Shown here: positions 9,622 to 17,935 of the stretch, one piece after another | Position numbering within the stretch: position 1 is the stretch's first letter | Layout: each line of letters begins with the position of its first letter | NCBI GenBank assembly: GCA_963791885.1 | Contig: CAWBUL010000004.1 | Span: forward strand, 434,001 to 498,000 | Length of the DNA: 64,000 nt | Source of the DNA: CAVSUZ01 sp963791885 | GTDB lineage: Bacteria; Pseudomonadota; Alphaproteobacteria; Acetobacterales; Acetobacteraceae | Direction: 5' to 3' | Program-made: the position numbers and the translations under genes | The notes under the pieces: generated by a model | Database searches by the model: none | What the model was told of the DNA's origin: nothing | Seen by the model: only the letters and a program-made list of their open reading frames with translations

Positions 9622-11154
9622 ATGGAGTTACTGAGCGTGATCCGTCGCTGGGCGCTTCGAGACCAGCTTTCGATACGGGAGATCGCCCGCAGGACTGGGC
9701 TATCGCGGAACACCATCCGCAAATACTTGCGGGGCGACGTGGTGGAACCGGCCTTCAAGGTGCCGGAGCGGCCCAGCAAGCTGGACGCGTTCGCCGAGAA
9801 ACTGTCGGCCTGGCTAAAGCTAGAGAGCGGCAGGCCGCGCAAGCAGAGGCGGACGATCAAGCGGTTGCATGCGGATCTGGCCGCCCTCGGGTTTGAAGGT
9901 TCATACGGCCGTGTTGCGGCGTTCGCCCGCACCTGGAAGGAGCATCGGCAGCGGGAGCAGCAGACGACCGGCCGCGGGGCCTTTGTTCCGCTGATTTTCC
10001 AGCCGGGCGAAGCTTTCCAGTTCGACTGGAGCGAGGAGTGGGCCGTTATCGGCGGCGAACGGACCAAGCTGCAAGCTGCGCACTTCAAGCTTTGCTACAG
10101 CCGCACCTTCATTGTCCGGGCCTATCCGCTGCAGACGCACGAGATGCTGTTCGACGCGCATCATCATGCGTTCCGGGTGCTTGGCGGCGTGCCGCGCCGC
10201 GGCATCTACGACAATATGAGAACGGCTGTTGACCAAGTTGGCGTCGGCAAGAAGCGCCAGGTCAATGCACGCTTTGCCGCGATGGCCAGCCACTACCTTT
10301 TCGATGCTGACTTTTGCAATCCGGCCTCAGGCTGGGAGAAGGGTCAGATCGAGAAGAATGTCCAGGACGCGCGTCATCGGCTGTGGCAGACCATGCCGCG
10401 TTTTGTGACGCTGGCTGACTTGAACGACTGGCTGGAACAACGCTGCCAAGCGCTATGGCGCGAGATTCCACACGGCAGCCAGCAAGGCTCGATATTCGAT
10501 GCGTGGCAAAGTGAAGTCGGATGCCTGATGGCCGTTGGCAGACCGTTCGATGGTTTTGTTGAATACGGCAAACGCGTTTCGCCCACCTGCCTCGTTCACT
10601 TTGATCGCAACCGCTACAGCGTGCCCGCGTCCTTCGCCAATCATCGCGTCAGCTTAAGGGTTTATCCAGGCCGCGTCGTTGTCGTTGCCGAAGGGCAAGT
10701 CATCTGCGAACACGCGCGGCTCATCGAGCGGTCGCATCATCTGCCCGGCCGCACCATCTATGATTGGCACCACTATCTCGCGGTGATCCAGCGCAAGCCG
10801 GGAGCTCTGCGTAATGGCGCGCCGTTCGCCGAATTGCCGGAAGCGTTCAAGCGGCTGCAACAGCACCTTCTCAAGCAGCCCGGAGGCGACCGGGAGATGG
10901 TGGAGATTCTTGCCCTCGTCCTGCACCATGGTGAAGATGCGGTGTTGTGTGCCGTCGAACTGGCGCTGAGTGATGGAGCGCCGACAAAGACGCACGTGCT
11001 GAACATGTTGCACCGGCTGATCGACGGCAAATCCACGGCCACAGCAATGATCGCGGCTCCGCAGGCCTTGGCCCTGGACCGGGAGCCACGTGCCGACGTC
11101 GAACGCTACGATGCCCTGCGCGAGAAGCTACAGGAGGCCCGCCATGCGTCATGA
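9622..11154 (+). CDS. istA: IS21 transposase IstA
   Basis: DDE transposase for cut-and-paste movement of the element. ATG 9622 (MELLSVIRRWAL) is taken as start because it begins the usual IstA N terminus; about 20 extra codons upstream fall in the terminal repeat region. An HTH follows (SIREIARRTGLSRNTIRKYL). The catalytic core shows QFDWSEEWAVI (first Asp), GIYDNMRTAVD (second Asp region) and WEKGQIEKNVQ (Glu). A C-terminal Mu-type beta domain is present. 510 residues, normal length, intact. Confidence 0.95.
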   Translation: MELLSVIRRWALRDQLSIREIARRTGLSRNTIRKYLRGDVVEPAFKVPERPSKLDAFAEKLSAWLKLESGRPRKQRRTIKRLHADLAALGFEGSYGRVAAFARTWKEHRQREQQTTGRGAFVPLIFQPGEAFQFDWSEEWAVIGGERTKLQAAHFKLCYSRTFIVRAYPLQTHEMLFDAHHHAFRVLGGVPRRGIYDNMRTAVDQVGVGKKRQVNARFAAMASHYLFDADFCNPASGWEKGQIEKNVQDARHRLWQTMPRFVTLADLNDWLEQRCQALWREIPHGSQQGSIFDAWQSEVGCLMAVGRPFDGFVEYGKRVSPTCLVHFDRNRYSVPASFANHRVSLRVYPGRVVVVAEGQVICEHARLIERSHHLPGRTIYDWHHYLAVIQRKPGALRNGAPFAELPEAFKRLQQHLLKQPGGDREMVEILALVLHHGEDAVLCAVELALSDGAPTKTHVLNMLHRLIDGKSTATAMIAAPQALALDREPRADVERYDALREKLQEARHAS

Positions 11155-11935
11155 TCCGGCCGGGGCGGCGATTGTCGTGATGCTGCGCGGCCTGAAGATG
11201 TTTGGCATGGCGCAAGCCGCGGGCGAGCTGATGGAGCAGGGCGCGCCAGCGTTCAATTCGGCCGTCCCCATTCTCTCACAGCTGCTCAAGGCGGAAACCG
11301 CCGAGCGCGAGGTTCGATCGGTTGCCTACCAGCTGAAGGCGGCGCGCTTCCCCGTCTACAAGGATCTGAGCGGTTTTGATTTTGCGTCCAGCGAAACCAA
11401 TGAAGCCCTGGTGCGCCAGCTTTACCGGTGTGAGTTCATCGAAAACGCCGACAACGTGGTCCTCGTCGGCGGTCCGGGCACCGGCAAGACCCACATCGCC
11501 ACGGCGCTTGGCGTGCAGGCGGTTGAACACCATCGCAAAAAGGTTCGGTTCTTCGGGACCGTCGACCTGGTCAATGCGCTGGAGCAGGAGAAAACTCAGG
11601 GCCGATCGGGTCAGATCGCGGATCGGCTGATGCGGTGCGACCTCGTAATGCTCGATGAATTGGGCTATCTGCCGTTCAGCCCCTCCGGCGGCGCGCTGCT
11701 TTTCCACCTGCTGAGCAAGCTTTACGAACGGGCCTCTGTGGTCATCACCACGAACCTGAGCTTCAGCGAATGGGCTGACGTGTTCGGCGACGCTAAGATG
11801 ACGACCGCCATGCTCGACCGCCTCACCCACCACTGCCACATCGTGGAAACCGGCAATGACAGCTTCCGCTTCAAAGCCAGCTCGGCCGCCAACAAGGGCC
11901 GAAAGGAAAAGGCCAAGAACTTGACCCCGGTATGA
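11144..11935 (+). CDS. istB: IS21 helper ATPase IstB
   Basis: AAA+ ATPase that assembles on DNA and selects the target for IstA. Start ATG 11144 (MRHDPAGAAIVVML) is chosen because AGGAGG lies at 11131-11136; it overlaps the istA end by 11 bases, suggesting translational coupling. Walker A is GGPGTGKTHIATALG and Walker B LVMLDELGYLPFS. Sensor region VVITTNLSFSEW follows. 263 residues, intact. Confidence 0.95.
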   Translation: MRHDPAGAAIVVMLRGLKMFGMAQAAGELMEQGAPAFNSAVPILSQLLKAETAEREVRSVAYQLKAARFPVYKDLSGFDFASSETNEALVRQLYRCEFIENADNVVLVGGPGTGKTHIATALGVQAVEHHRKKVRFFGTVDLVNALEQEKTQGRSGQIADRLMRCDLVMLDELGYLPFSPSGGALLFHLLSKLYERASVVITTNLSFSEWADVFGDAKMTTAMLDRLTHHCHIVETGNDSFRFKASSAANKGRKEKAKNLTPV

Positions 11936-12007
11936 CCCGCAAACCATAAATTCACCCGGGTCAGTTCTCGGTGGAAAACCCGGGTCAGTTCTCAGCGAAA
12001 ATCAACA

Positions 12008-12444
12008 GCTTAGCTTCACTTTCGAAGAGTTGCCTCAATATTCCCCGCCTTGATCTTGCGATCCAGAAAATTCCAGCATCGCTCACAAGGACCGGTCTGG
12101 CTTGAGGTCCACCGCTGGAAGGGAAATCTGGAGGCATGTTTACTCCATAGGCGCATTACCAAGGTTCAGCTATGAGCGCTTCTGCTTGCGATAGAGTCCT
12201 GCCTTTCGTTGGAAGGATAGCGGGTCCTCAGACGGAAGCGTGAAATGATCGTTCGGAACTCGGATAGGCTTAGGACAGGTATTCCGACAAAAATGTAGGC
12301 TTGGGCCATTTATTCGGGCCGCCTGGGACAGGTATTCTGGCAAGCGATGACAAGATATCAATGGGTTGGGGAGTAGCCTTGGGACAGGTATTCGGACACC
12401 CTACAGCAGTAGTAGGGCACCCTCTCGGTGTGCCCGCTGTTCCC
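12008..12444. other. Gap with three direct repeats, likely end of a lost IS element
   Basis: No convincing gene. Three copies of (G/A)GGACAGGTATTC begin at 12272, 12325 and 12381, spaced 53 and 56 bases, same orientation. Read on the minus strand the rightmost copy starts TGTCCGAATACCTGTCCC, like an IS tip with internal transposase-binding repeats, as in IS21-type ends. No matching second end was found in the neighbouring DNA. Confidence 0.5.
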
Positions 12445-13596
12445 CTACGGTGCGGCGGTTTCGCGAAAGAAGCGAACCATTTCCCGGCTGGCATCAGGAC
12501 CGTGTGGATCCGTATACGATCCCTCGGGGCTGCCACCGGCCCAGGCGTGCTGTGCTCCATGAAGAACCCATTGCTCAACGACGGGCCTCCCGGCAGCGTC
12601 GGCATGAACGGCGCGCGTAAATGAGTGTCCCCCCGGCACCCGACCTTTTTCCAGTCGCGCTCTAAGTCGGGCACTGCCGGCGGCCTGCGCGGCGACAGCG
12701 TCTCCATTCCTCGGATTTACCGTCGTGTCTCTGTCGCCATGAAAGACGATGGTCGGCACAGGCCTCCCTCGCTCCAAGCCGGCCGTTGCGCCAGCGGCTC
12801 CCTGGCGCATCGCGTGGAAAGCGGAAGGCATGTCTGTCGCCGCTCCGCAGGGAAGACCCGAGTGCACGCCAATGGCGGCATAGAGGTCCGGGTAGGCGTT
12901 GCCCATGATTGCAGCGGCAGCCCCACCGGCGGAAAGCCCCGCGAGAAAGACCTGGTTCGGATCGACGGAATAGTTATCGATCACCTTGCGTGTCATGCCC
13001 GCGATGATGGACGGCTCACCCGCCCCTCGCCTCTGGTCAGCTTCTTTGAACCAGTTCCAGCACTTCTGCATGTTCGCTGAGCCGACCTGCCCAGGATAGA
13101 CGACCAGAAAGTTTTGTTCCTCCGCGATCTCGTTCATACGCGTGCCGATGGCGAAGTCGTCCGGAGACTGTGTGCAGCCGTGCAGCATCACCACCAGCGG
13201 GAGGAGTTGCCCGGTTCGATAACTGCTGGGCACGTACAGCTTGTAGGGGCGGCTTCCGGCTTCGTTGGTGAACGTGTCTGCCAAAAACTGCGCGCCGGCA
13301 GGCACTGTCACCGATGCCGTAGGCACGCTGACCTTTCTGCGGACCAGGTCTCGCAAGTTCACCTTGCCCAAGAAGTCCCGCGAGCGTTCGCGCGTTCGCT
13401 GGGCAGCGGGTGCCCCGACAGGCTCAGCCACCCCGTCGATCGTAGGCGCTGTGTGCTCTTGCTTCAGATGCAGGTCATCATCTGCTGGCGCCAACCCGCC
13501 GAGCGTTCGTTGAATGGCCGCGGTGGCATCCATCAGACGGCCAGTGCTGATGAGATCGGTGACGCCGCTGAGGCGGTTGAGGAGATTGCTGAGCAT
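12445..13596 (-). CDS. PHB depolymerase-type secreted/extracellular esterase (PF10503)
   Basis: Alpha/beta hydrolase of the esterase-PHB depolymerase family; may cleave short-chain polyhydroxyalkanoate or other esters. MLSNLLNRLSGVTDLI at 13596 matches common starts in this family; an upstream in-frame ATG at 13632 is possible. The oxyanion-region motif LVVMLHGCTQSPDDFA is near residue 135. The nucleophile box GLSAGGAAAAIM is near 225. YPGQVGSANMQKCWNWF, typical of the family, lies between. HGDRDTTVNP holds the likely Asp and QHAWAGG the catalytic His near the C terminus. No clear signal peptide. Together with phbB at 36 kb it points to PHB metabolism. Confidence 0.88.
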   Translation of the reverse strand: MLSNLLNRLSGVTDLISTGRLMDATAAIQRTLGGLAPADDDLHLKQEHTAPTIDGVAEPVGAPAAQRTRERSRDFLGKVNLRDLVRRKVSVPTASVTVPAGAQFLADTFTNEAGSRPYKLYVPSSYRTGQLLPLVVMLHGCTQSPDDFAIGTRMNEIAEEQNFLVVYPGQVGSANMQKCWNWFKEADQRRGAGEPSIIAGMTRKVIDNYSVDPNQVFLAGLSAGGAAAAIMGNAYPDLYAAIGVHSGLPCGAATDMPSAFHAMRQGAAGATAGLERGRPVPTIVFHGDRDTTVNPRNGDAVAAQAAGSARLRARLEKGRVPGGHSFTRAVHADAAGRPVVEQWVLHGAQHAWAGGSPEGSYTDPHGPDASREMVRFFRETAAP

Positions 13597-13700
13597 ATCT
13601 GTCGATCTTTCTAAGGGAGCCCTAATGGGCATTCCCGTTCGGAGCCGAAATTCGGCCTCCGTCTTGAGTGCGCCGTGAATGGTTAGTTTCGGGCCGCTGC

Positions 13701-14120
13701 TCAGTGCGTGCGGTCGGCTAGCGCCTTCCGGACCTCGGGCGTGGTGTGCAGCGCTCCAAGCACCGTGATTGAGGCGATGGCTGATCGGGCAAGCTCAGGA
13801 CTCACATCGGCTGCGATGGTGGCCAACCCGAGAACATTGATGTGCAGAGGCTCTCCCGTAGCCACCGCGCTTTCCAAGTCTGCCCTTGTATAGTGCCGGA
13901 GTCCGAGATCCAGGCCCCTTCGAGAGACCGACTTGCGGACAGGCTCCGTGTGTCGCTCGAGTTGGTTCCGAATGGCGGTGCGGATGAAATCAGTCCGGTT
14001 CGAGTAGAAGCCGTCCGCCACCATCAGGTCGATATGCCCGAGATCAACGTAGCCGAGATTGATTGTGATCTTCTCACTGTCGGCCGTTTTCACCCGTAAA
14101 TCGTGCCCATCAACCGGCAT
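13701..14120 (-). CDS. CopG-type ribbon-helix-helix regulator
   Basis: Likely DNA-binding regulator. ATG at 14120 (MPVDGHDLRVKTAD) is preferred; GGGATGG sits just upstream. An RHH fold is suggested by KITINLGYVDLGHIDLMV followed by FYSNRTDFIRTAIRNQLERH, the usual strand-helix-helix order. The C-terminal half (SPELARSAIASITVLGALHT) may be a dimer or effector region. Downstream in the same direction lies the PHB depolymerase-type gene, which it may regulate; that link is inference only. Confidence 0.7.
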   Translation of the reverse strand: MPVDGHDLRVKTADSEKITINLGYVDLGHIDLMVADGFYSNRTDFIRTAIRNQLERHTEPVRKSVSRRGLDLGLRHYTRADLESAVATGEPLHINVLGLATIAADVSPELARSAIASITVLGALHTTPEVRKALADRTH

Positions 14121-14292
14121 TTCGCCATCCCTGCACCATCCATGTGGATGGTATATGGAAGCGGTGCACCACATTCAATAGGGAAGGCGCCGGAAAAGCC
14201 TCAGGAGTTCCTGGGACGCTGCGAAGGCTCGGTTATGCGGAGCCAGGGTGATGGCAGGCTTCCAGCCAGGGGCACAACCGAGATATCTGGCC

Positions 14293-15405
14293 TCAATGCT
14301 CGACTATCTGCTGCCCCTCCACACACACGCGGTTCCGTCCCGTGCGCTTGGCCTCATACAGAGCACGGTCGGCTCGGTCGATCAGCGCGCCCGAACTTTC
14401 GCCAATGCGCATCTGCGCGACACCGATTGACACGGTCACGTACGCATAACCCTGGCCCCCGCCACGCGTCGCCAGCTTCTTCGTGGAAATCGCGCCACCG
14501 ATCTGACGTGCGACGCTGGCTGCCGCGTTCAAGTCCGCGCCGACCAAAAGAACGGCGAACTCTTCGCCACCGAAGCGGGCGACCATGTCGCGCCCCTTCA
14601 CGTTTTCGGCGAGCAGGCGCGCGACAAGGCGGAGGACAAGATCGCCGACACGGTGACCATGCAGATCATTGAACCGCTTGAAGTGGTCCACATCCATAAG
14701 AAGCAGCGATAGCGGCTTGAGATCGGAGCTATCACCGGTCGCTTCAGCAAGAATGCGCCTGAGCCGCGTGTCGAACGCACGCCGGTTAGAGAGGCCCGTG
14801 AGCCCATCCGTGGTGGCTTCCCGCTTCGCTTCCGATAGTGTCTTGCGCAATTTGTCGATGCGCGCTGCAGATGCGGAAAGCTGATTTTGAAGCTCGCGAT
14901 TACGCTCAGCCGCTCGGGCCGTTTCCGACGTCAGAGTCATGATCGCACGGACCAGACCGTCATGCGTACGGTCCTGTTTGAGATCCGCGGCCCCCTGAGC
15001 CAGCGCATCCCCATAATGGCGAAGCGCTACCTGCCCTCCCGCCACCTGATCGACCAATGTCTGCGCCACGTCCTGCAGCGCATCGGATTCCATGCCGATT
15101 ACGTCGAGTTCCGTTTCAGCGCCCGCAAGGAATTCCGCGTACAGCCGATCCATCAGCGCCGAGGTTAAAGGTTGACCGCTCTGCAACAGCGTTTGGATGC
15201 GCCGTGTCAGCTCAGGGTTTGCTTCGCTCAGGTGCACGAACCATAATTCGTAATGTCGGGGCGTCGGCAGCACGCGATGCTGGCGCATGTCCGCCAGTAC
15301 GGTCGCGCCGAGCCGGAAGAAGTAGTCGGCGCGTGCATCCTCAACGGAGGAGGCCGCACCCGGGCCGGAACCGTCGGCAAGTCTTACCGAATTCGCGGTC
15401 AGCAT
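14293..15405 (-). CDS. GGDEF diguanylate cyclase
   Basis: Predicted to make cyclic di-GMP from two GTP. 370 residues. The N-terminal 170 residues contain an alpha-helical region (TPRHYELWFVHLSEANPEL) seen in many soluble GGDEF proteins; no membrane span. A coiled-coil linker (ERNRELQNQLSASAARID) precedes the catalytic domain. The active loop is ARFGGEEFAVLL, intact. The usual RxxD product-inhibition site is KGRD here, so feedback control may be weak. Ends ASRRYEAKR-type region LYEAKRTGRNRV. No neighbouring EAL gene. Confidence 0.92.
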   Translation of the reverse strand: MLTANSVRLADGSGPGAASSVEDARADYFFRLGATVLADMRQHRVLPTPRHYELWFVHLSEANPELTRRIQTLLQSGQPLTSALMDRLYAEFLAGAETELDVIGMESDALQDVAQTLVDQVAGGQVALRHYGDALAQGAADLKQDRTHDGLVRAIMTLTSETARAAERNRELQNQLSASAARIDKLRKTLSEAKREATTDGLTGLSNRRAFDTRLRRILAEATGDSSDLKPLSLLLMDVDHFKRFNDLHGHRVGDLVLRLVARLLAENVKGRDMVARFGGEEFAVLLVGADLNAAASVARQIGGAISTKKLATRGGGQGYAYVTVSIGVAQMRIGESSGALIDRADRALYEAKRTGRNRVCVEGQQIVEH

Positions 15406-15493
15406 CGCTTCTCAGGGCTGTTGGGGTCAGCCCGTAGTTGCTAAGAGCGGGCGCTTAACATTCCGTAAAGCTGCGCATCCGGTGGCGTTGCGG

Positions 15494-16246
15494 TCAGTGA
15501 AAGAAACGTCCGGCATCGATGACGACTGTCTGTCCGGTCATCGTATCGGTGCGGCACATCGTGACGACCATGTCCGCGCAATCGTCCTTATCCGCAGCGC
15601 GCTTCAACAAGGTTCCCTTCGTGCTGCTTTCGACCTGCTCGGGCCGGAGATTTGCCGTCGCGCGCGTGCCCTCCAGCAGGCCGGGCGCCACGCAGTTGAC
15701 GAGGATCTCCGGCGCAAGCGCGACCGCCATGCAGCGGGTCAGATGGATCAGGCCGGCCTTGGAGACGGCGTAAGCGATGGATGAGCCGGTCGGCCCCAGT
15801 CCGGCCACGGATGAGATATTGACGATGCGGCCATGCCCCTGCCGCTTCATGACAGGCGCCACAGCCTTCATCAGCCGCATCGGGCCCGTAAGATTGATCG
15901 CCATGATCTTCTCCCAGACCTCGATCGTCATTTTGTCGAGATCGGGGAAGGGAATTGCGATATTGAAGGCCGCATCGTTCACGAGGATATCGAGCCGGCC
16001 GAAGCGTGCGGTGACATCCGATACGAGTTTATCGACAGCCTCCTGGTTGGTCAGTTCGCAGGCGAAGGCGGCGGCGTTCACCTGATGCCTGGCGGTCAGC
16101 TCGCCGGCAACGGTTTCCGCTGGCGCGCGGCTCTGCGCGTACACAACCGCGATGTGTGCGCCGTTCTGCGCCAGGGCGTGGCAGATGCGCTGCCCCAGCC
16201 CGCCATTGCCGCCGGTCACGACCGCGACCATGCCTTGAAGGTCCAT
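15494..16246 (-). CDS. SDR family oxidoreductase (FabG-like)
   Basis: NAD(P)-dependent reductase or dehydrogenase of the classical short-chain family. Start ATG 16246 (MDLQGMVAVVTGG) has AGGAGGAAG immediately upstream. The cofactor motif is TGGNGGLG and the active site is S in NISSVAGLG plus YAVSK. NDAAFN replaces the usual NNAG. 250 residues. It forms a same-strand group with the next SDR, an amidotransferase-like hydrolase and an FAD monooxygenase, suggesting a catabolic or detoxifying set. Substrate unknown. Confidence 0.9.
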   Translation of the reverse strand: MDLQGMVAVVTGGNGGLGQRICHALAQNGAHIAVVYAQSRAPAETVAGELTARHQVNAAAFACELTNQEAVDKLVSDVTARFGRLDILVNDAAFNIAIPFPDLDKMTIEVWEKIMAINLTGPMRLMKAVAPVMKRQGHGRIVNISSVAGLGPTGSSIAYAVSKAGLIHLTRCMAVALAPEILVNCVAPGLLEGTRATANLRPEQVESSTKGTLLKRAADKDDCADMVVTMCRTDTMTGQTVVIDAGRFFH

Positions 16247-16367
16247 GCGCTTCCTCCTGGTTGTCTGTCGCCGCAGTGTTCGATGTTCCAGGGAGGATCG
16301 CAATCCAGAGGTTGCAGCGGTTGTTCGCGCGCTCCGGCGGGTCCGCGTCGCGATCGATCCCTAAACC

Positions 16368-17132
16368 TTACGCCCCACCGCCGTCGATCGTCAGGATTGT
16401 GCCGGACGTGTAGCCCGAGCGCTCGCTCGCCAGGAAAGCGACCGCATTGGCGATCTCCTCCGGCGTTGCAGCGCGGCCGAACGGCATGCCGGACAGAAGC
16501 TCCGGCCAACGTTCTGCATCCCCGAGTTCCTTCGCCGCGCGGTCTCGCTGCAGCATGATCAGCCGGTCGGTCGCGACGGGACCGGGATTAATGCCGACCA
16601 CGCGCAGCCCATCATTCGGAGCGGCCCGCCCAAGCGCGCGGGTGAAGCCCATCAGCGCCGCATTGCCGGTGGCGCCGGCGATGTAGCCGGGCGGAAACTT
16701 CTCGCCCGCCGCGCCGATCACGTTGACGATCACGCCCGCGCGGCGTGCCGCCATGCGCGGATAGATCGCGCGGCACAGGGAGATGAAACCGAACACTTTC
16801 AGATCCCAGGCACGGCGCCAGGTGTCGTTATCAACTGAAACCAGATCGCCGGGCGGAATCGCGCCGGCATTGTTGACCAGGATGTCGATCTCGCCGGCCT
16901 GATCGGCGACCCGGCGCACGGCCTCATCGCTCGACAGATCCGCCGCGATGTGACGCACGTTGACCTGCCGCTTCGCACGGATCGCCTCGGCCGCCTGCGC
17001 CAGCGTGGCCGCATCGCGAGCGACAATCGTGACGTCGCAGCCTTCCTCGGCCAGCAGGGCGGCGGCGGCACGCCCGATGCCCTTGGACCCGCCTGTGATC
17101 AGAGCGCGCTTGCCCGCGAGGCCGAGTTCCAT
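16368..17132 (-). CDS. SDR family protein lacking the catalytic lysine
   Basis: Short-chain dehydrogenase fold: cofactor motif TGGSKGIG, then ADLSSDEAV and NNAGAIPPG. The active region reads VIGAAGEKFPPGYIAGATG: the Tyr is present, but the Lys four residues later is replaced by Ala and the usual Ser position is not conserved. A subgroup of SDRs shares this GYIAGATGNAALM form, so it is probably a family trait, not a mutation. 254 residues, start ATG 17132, two bases from the stop-side neighbour at 17134, so the genes are co-transcribed. Confidence 0.88.
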   Translation of the reverse strand: MELGLAGKRALITGGSKGIGRAAAALLAEEGCDVTIVARDAATLAQAAEAIRAKRQVNVRHIAADLSSDEAVRRVADQAGEIDILVNNAGAIPPGDLVSVDNDTWRRAWDLKVFGFISLCRAIYPRMAARRAGVIVNVIGAAGEKFPPGYIAGATGNAALMGFTRALGRAAPNDGLRVVGINPGPVATDRLIMLQRDRAAKELGDAERWPELLSGMPFGRAATPEEIANAVAFLASERSGYTSGTILTIDGGGA

Positions 17133-17133
17133 C

Positions 17134-17895
17134 TCAGGCTGCCTTCCTGGTGCCGGTCCGGGCGTTCCGCCACGTTTGGCACGCGTCGCCGAAGGCGCGC
17201 AGGATGGCTAGGCTGTGCGGGTTATCGGCAAAGGCCCATTCGGGGTGCCACTGCACGCCGTAGGCAAAGCCGGGCGCGCTGGCGACGCGCACCGCCTCGA
17301 TGGTGCCGTCGGGCGCCACAGCCTCGATCTCCATTCCAGGCGCAGGGCGGTCGATCGCCTGTCCGTGCAGGGAGTTGACCGTGATCTGCGGCGCACCGAT
17401 CAGGGCGGCGAGACAGCCCGATAGTTTCACCGGATGTTTTGGTCCGTATTTCTGCTCCAGCGAGCCAGGGCCGGAGCGATGGTCCGCCCGTCCGTCCAGT
17501 TCATGCACGGTCTGGTGCAGCGTGCCGCCAAGCGCGACGTTGAGTTCCTGAATGCCGCGGCAGATTGCGAGCACGGGCATCCCGCGGGCCACAGCCTCCC
17601 GGATCAGCGGCAGCGTTGTGGAATCGCGGGCGTCGTCGTGAAGCTCCGGCGTACGGCTTTCCCCACCCTCGTAGTGGCTGGGATGCACGTTGCTGGGGCT
17701 GCCAGGCAGCAGAAGCCCGTTCAGACGGTCCAGAATGCCGATCTGGTCCGGACCCAGCGGCGGGATCATGACCGGAAGCACGCCGGCGCCGTGGAACAGC
17801 GCCTCGGCGTAGCGGGCAGGGGTTTCGTGCCACAGCATGTCATTGCGGGTGCGGGCGCAGGCGGGAATGCCGACGAGCAGGGTCATGGTGCGCAT
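17134..17895 (-). CDS. Gamma-glutamyl-gamma-aminobutyrate hydrolase family protein (class I glutamine amidotransferase-like)
   Basis: Peptidase C26 family. Members hydrolyse gamma-glutamyl compounds made during polyamine or amine breakdown; substrate here is unknown. The nucleophile elbow is VLAICRGIQELNVALGG with the catalytic Cys, and QWHPEW gives the His and Glu. PLGPDQIG and LLLPGSPSNVHPSHY are also typical. The start is uncertain: candidates MRTMTLLVG (17895) and MTLLVG (17886) have no good ribosome-binding site; longer forms overlap the upstream monooxygenase. Product about 250 residues. Directly follows the FAD monooxygenase gene. Confidence 0.88.
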   Translation of the reverse strand: MRTMTLLVGIPACARTRNDMLWHETPARYAEALFHGAGVLPVMIPPLGPDQIGILDRLNGLLLPGSPSNVHPSHYEGGESRTPELHDDARDSTTLPLIREAVARGMPVLAICRGIQELNVALGGTLHQTVHELDGRADHRSGPGSLEQKYGPKHPVKLSGCLAALIGAPQITVNSLHGQAIDRPAPGMEIEAVAPDGTIEAVRVASAPGFAYGVQWHPEWAFADNPHSLAILRAFGDACQTWRNARTGTRKAA

Positions 17896-17935
17896 CATGT
17901 AGGGGAAACGCGCCGTGTCGAGGGGGCGCACCGCA

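Larger units (their letters stand above)
9510..12007 (+). mobile_element. IS21-family insertion sequence, complete
   Basis: About 2.5 kb. The left end begins TGTTGAGTTTC and the right end, read inward, TGTTGATTTTC. Each end then carries two copies of a GAGAAYTGACCC repeat (left about 9523 and 9562-9571; right about 11963-11998), the multiple terminal repeats typical of IS21. Inside lie istA and istB, overlapping by 11 bases. No target duplication was evident in the flanks (GCGGTG left, GCTTAG right), so the insertion is old or rearranged. Confidence 0.9.

Noticed and set aside
9500..12016. Target-site duplication for the IS21 element
   Set aside because: The 4-8 bases on each side (GCGGTG and GCTTAG) do not match.
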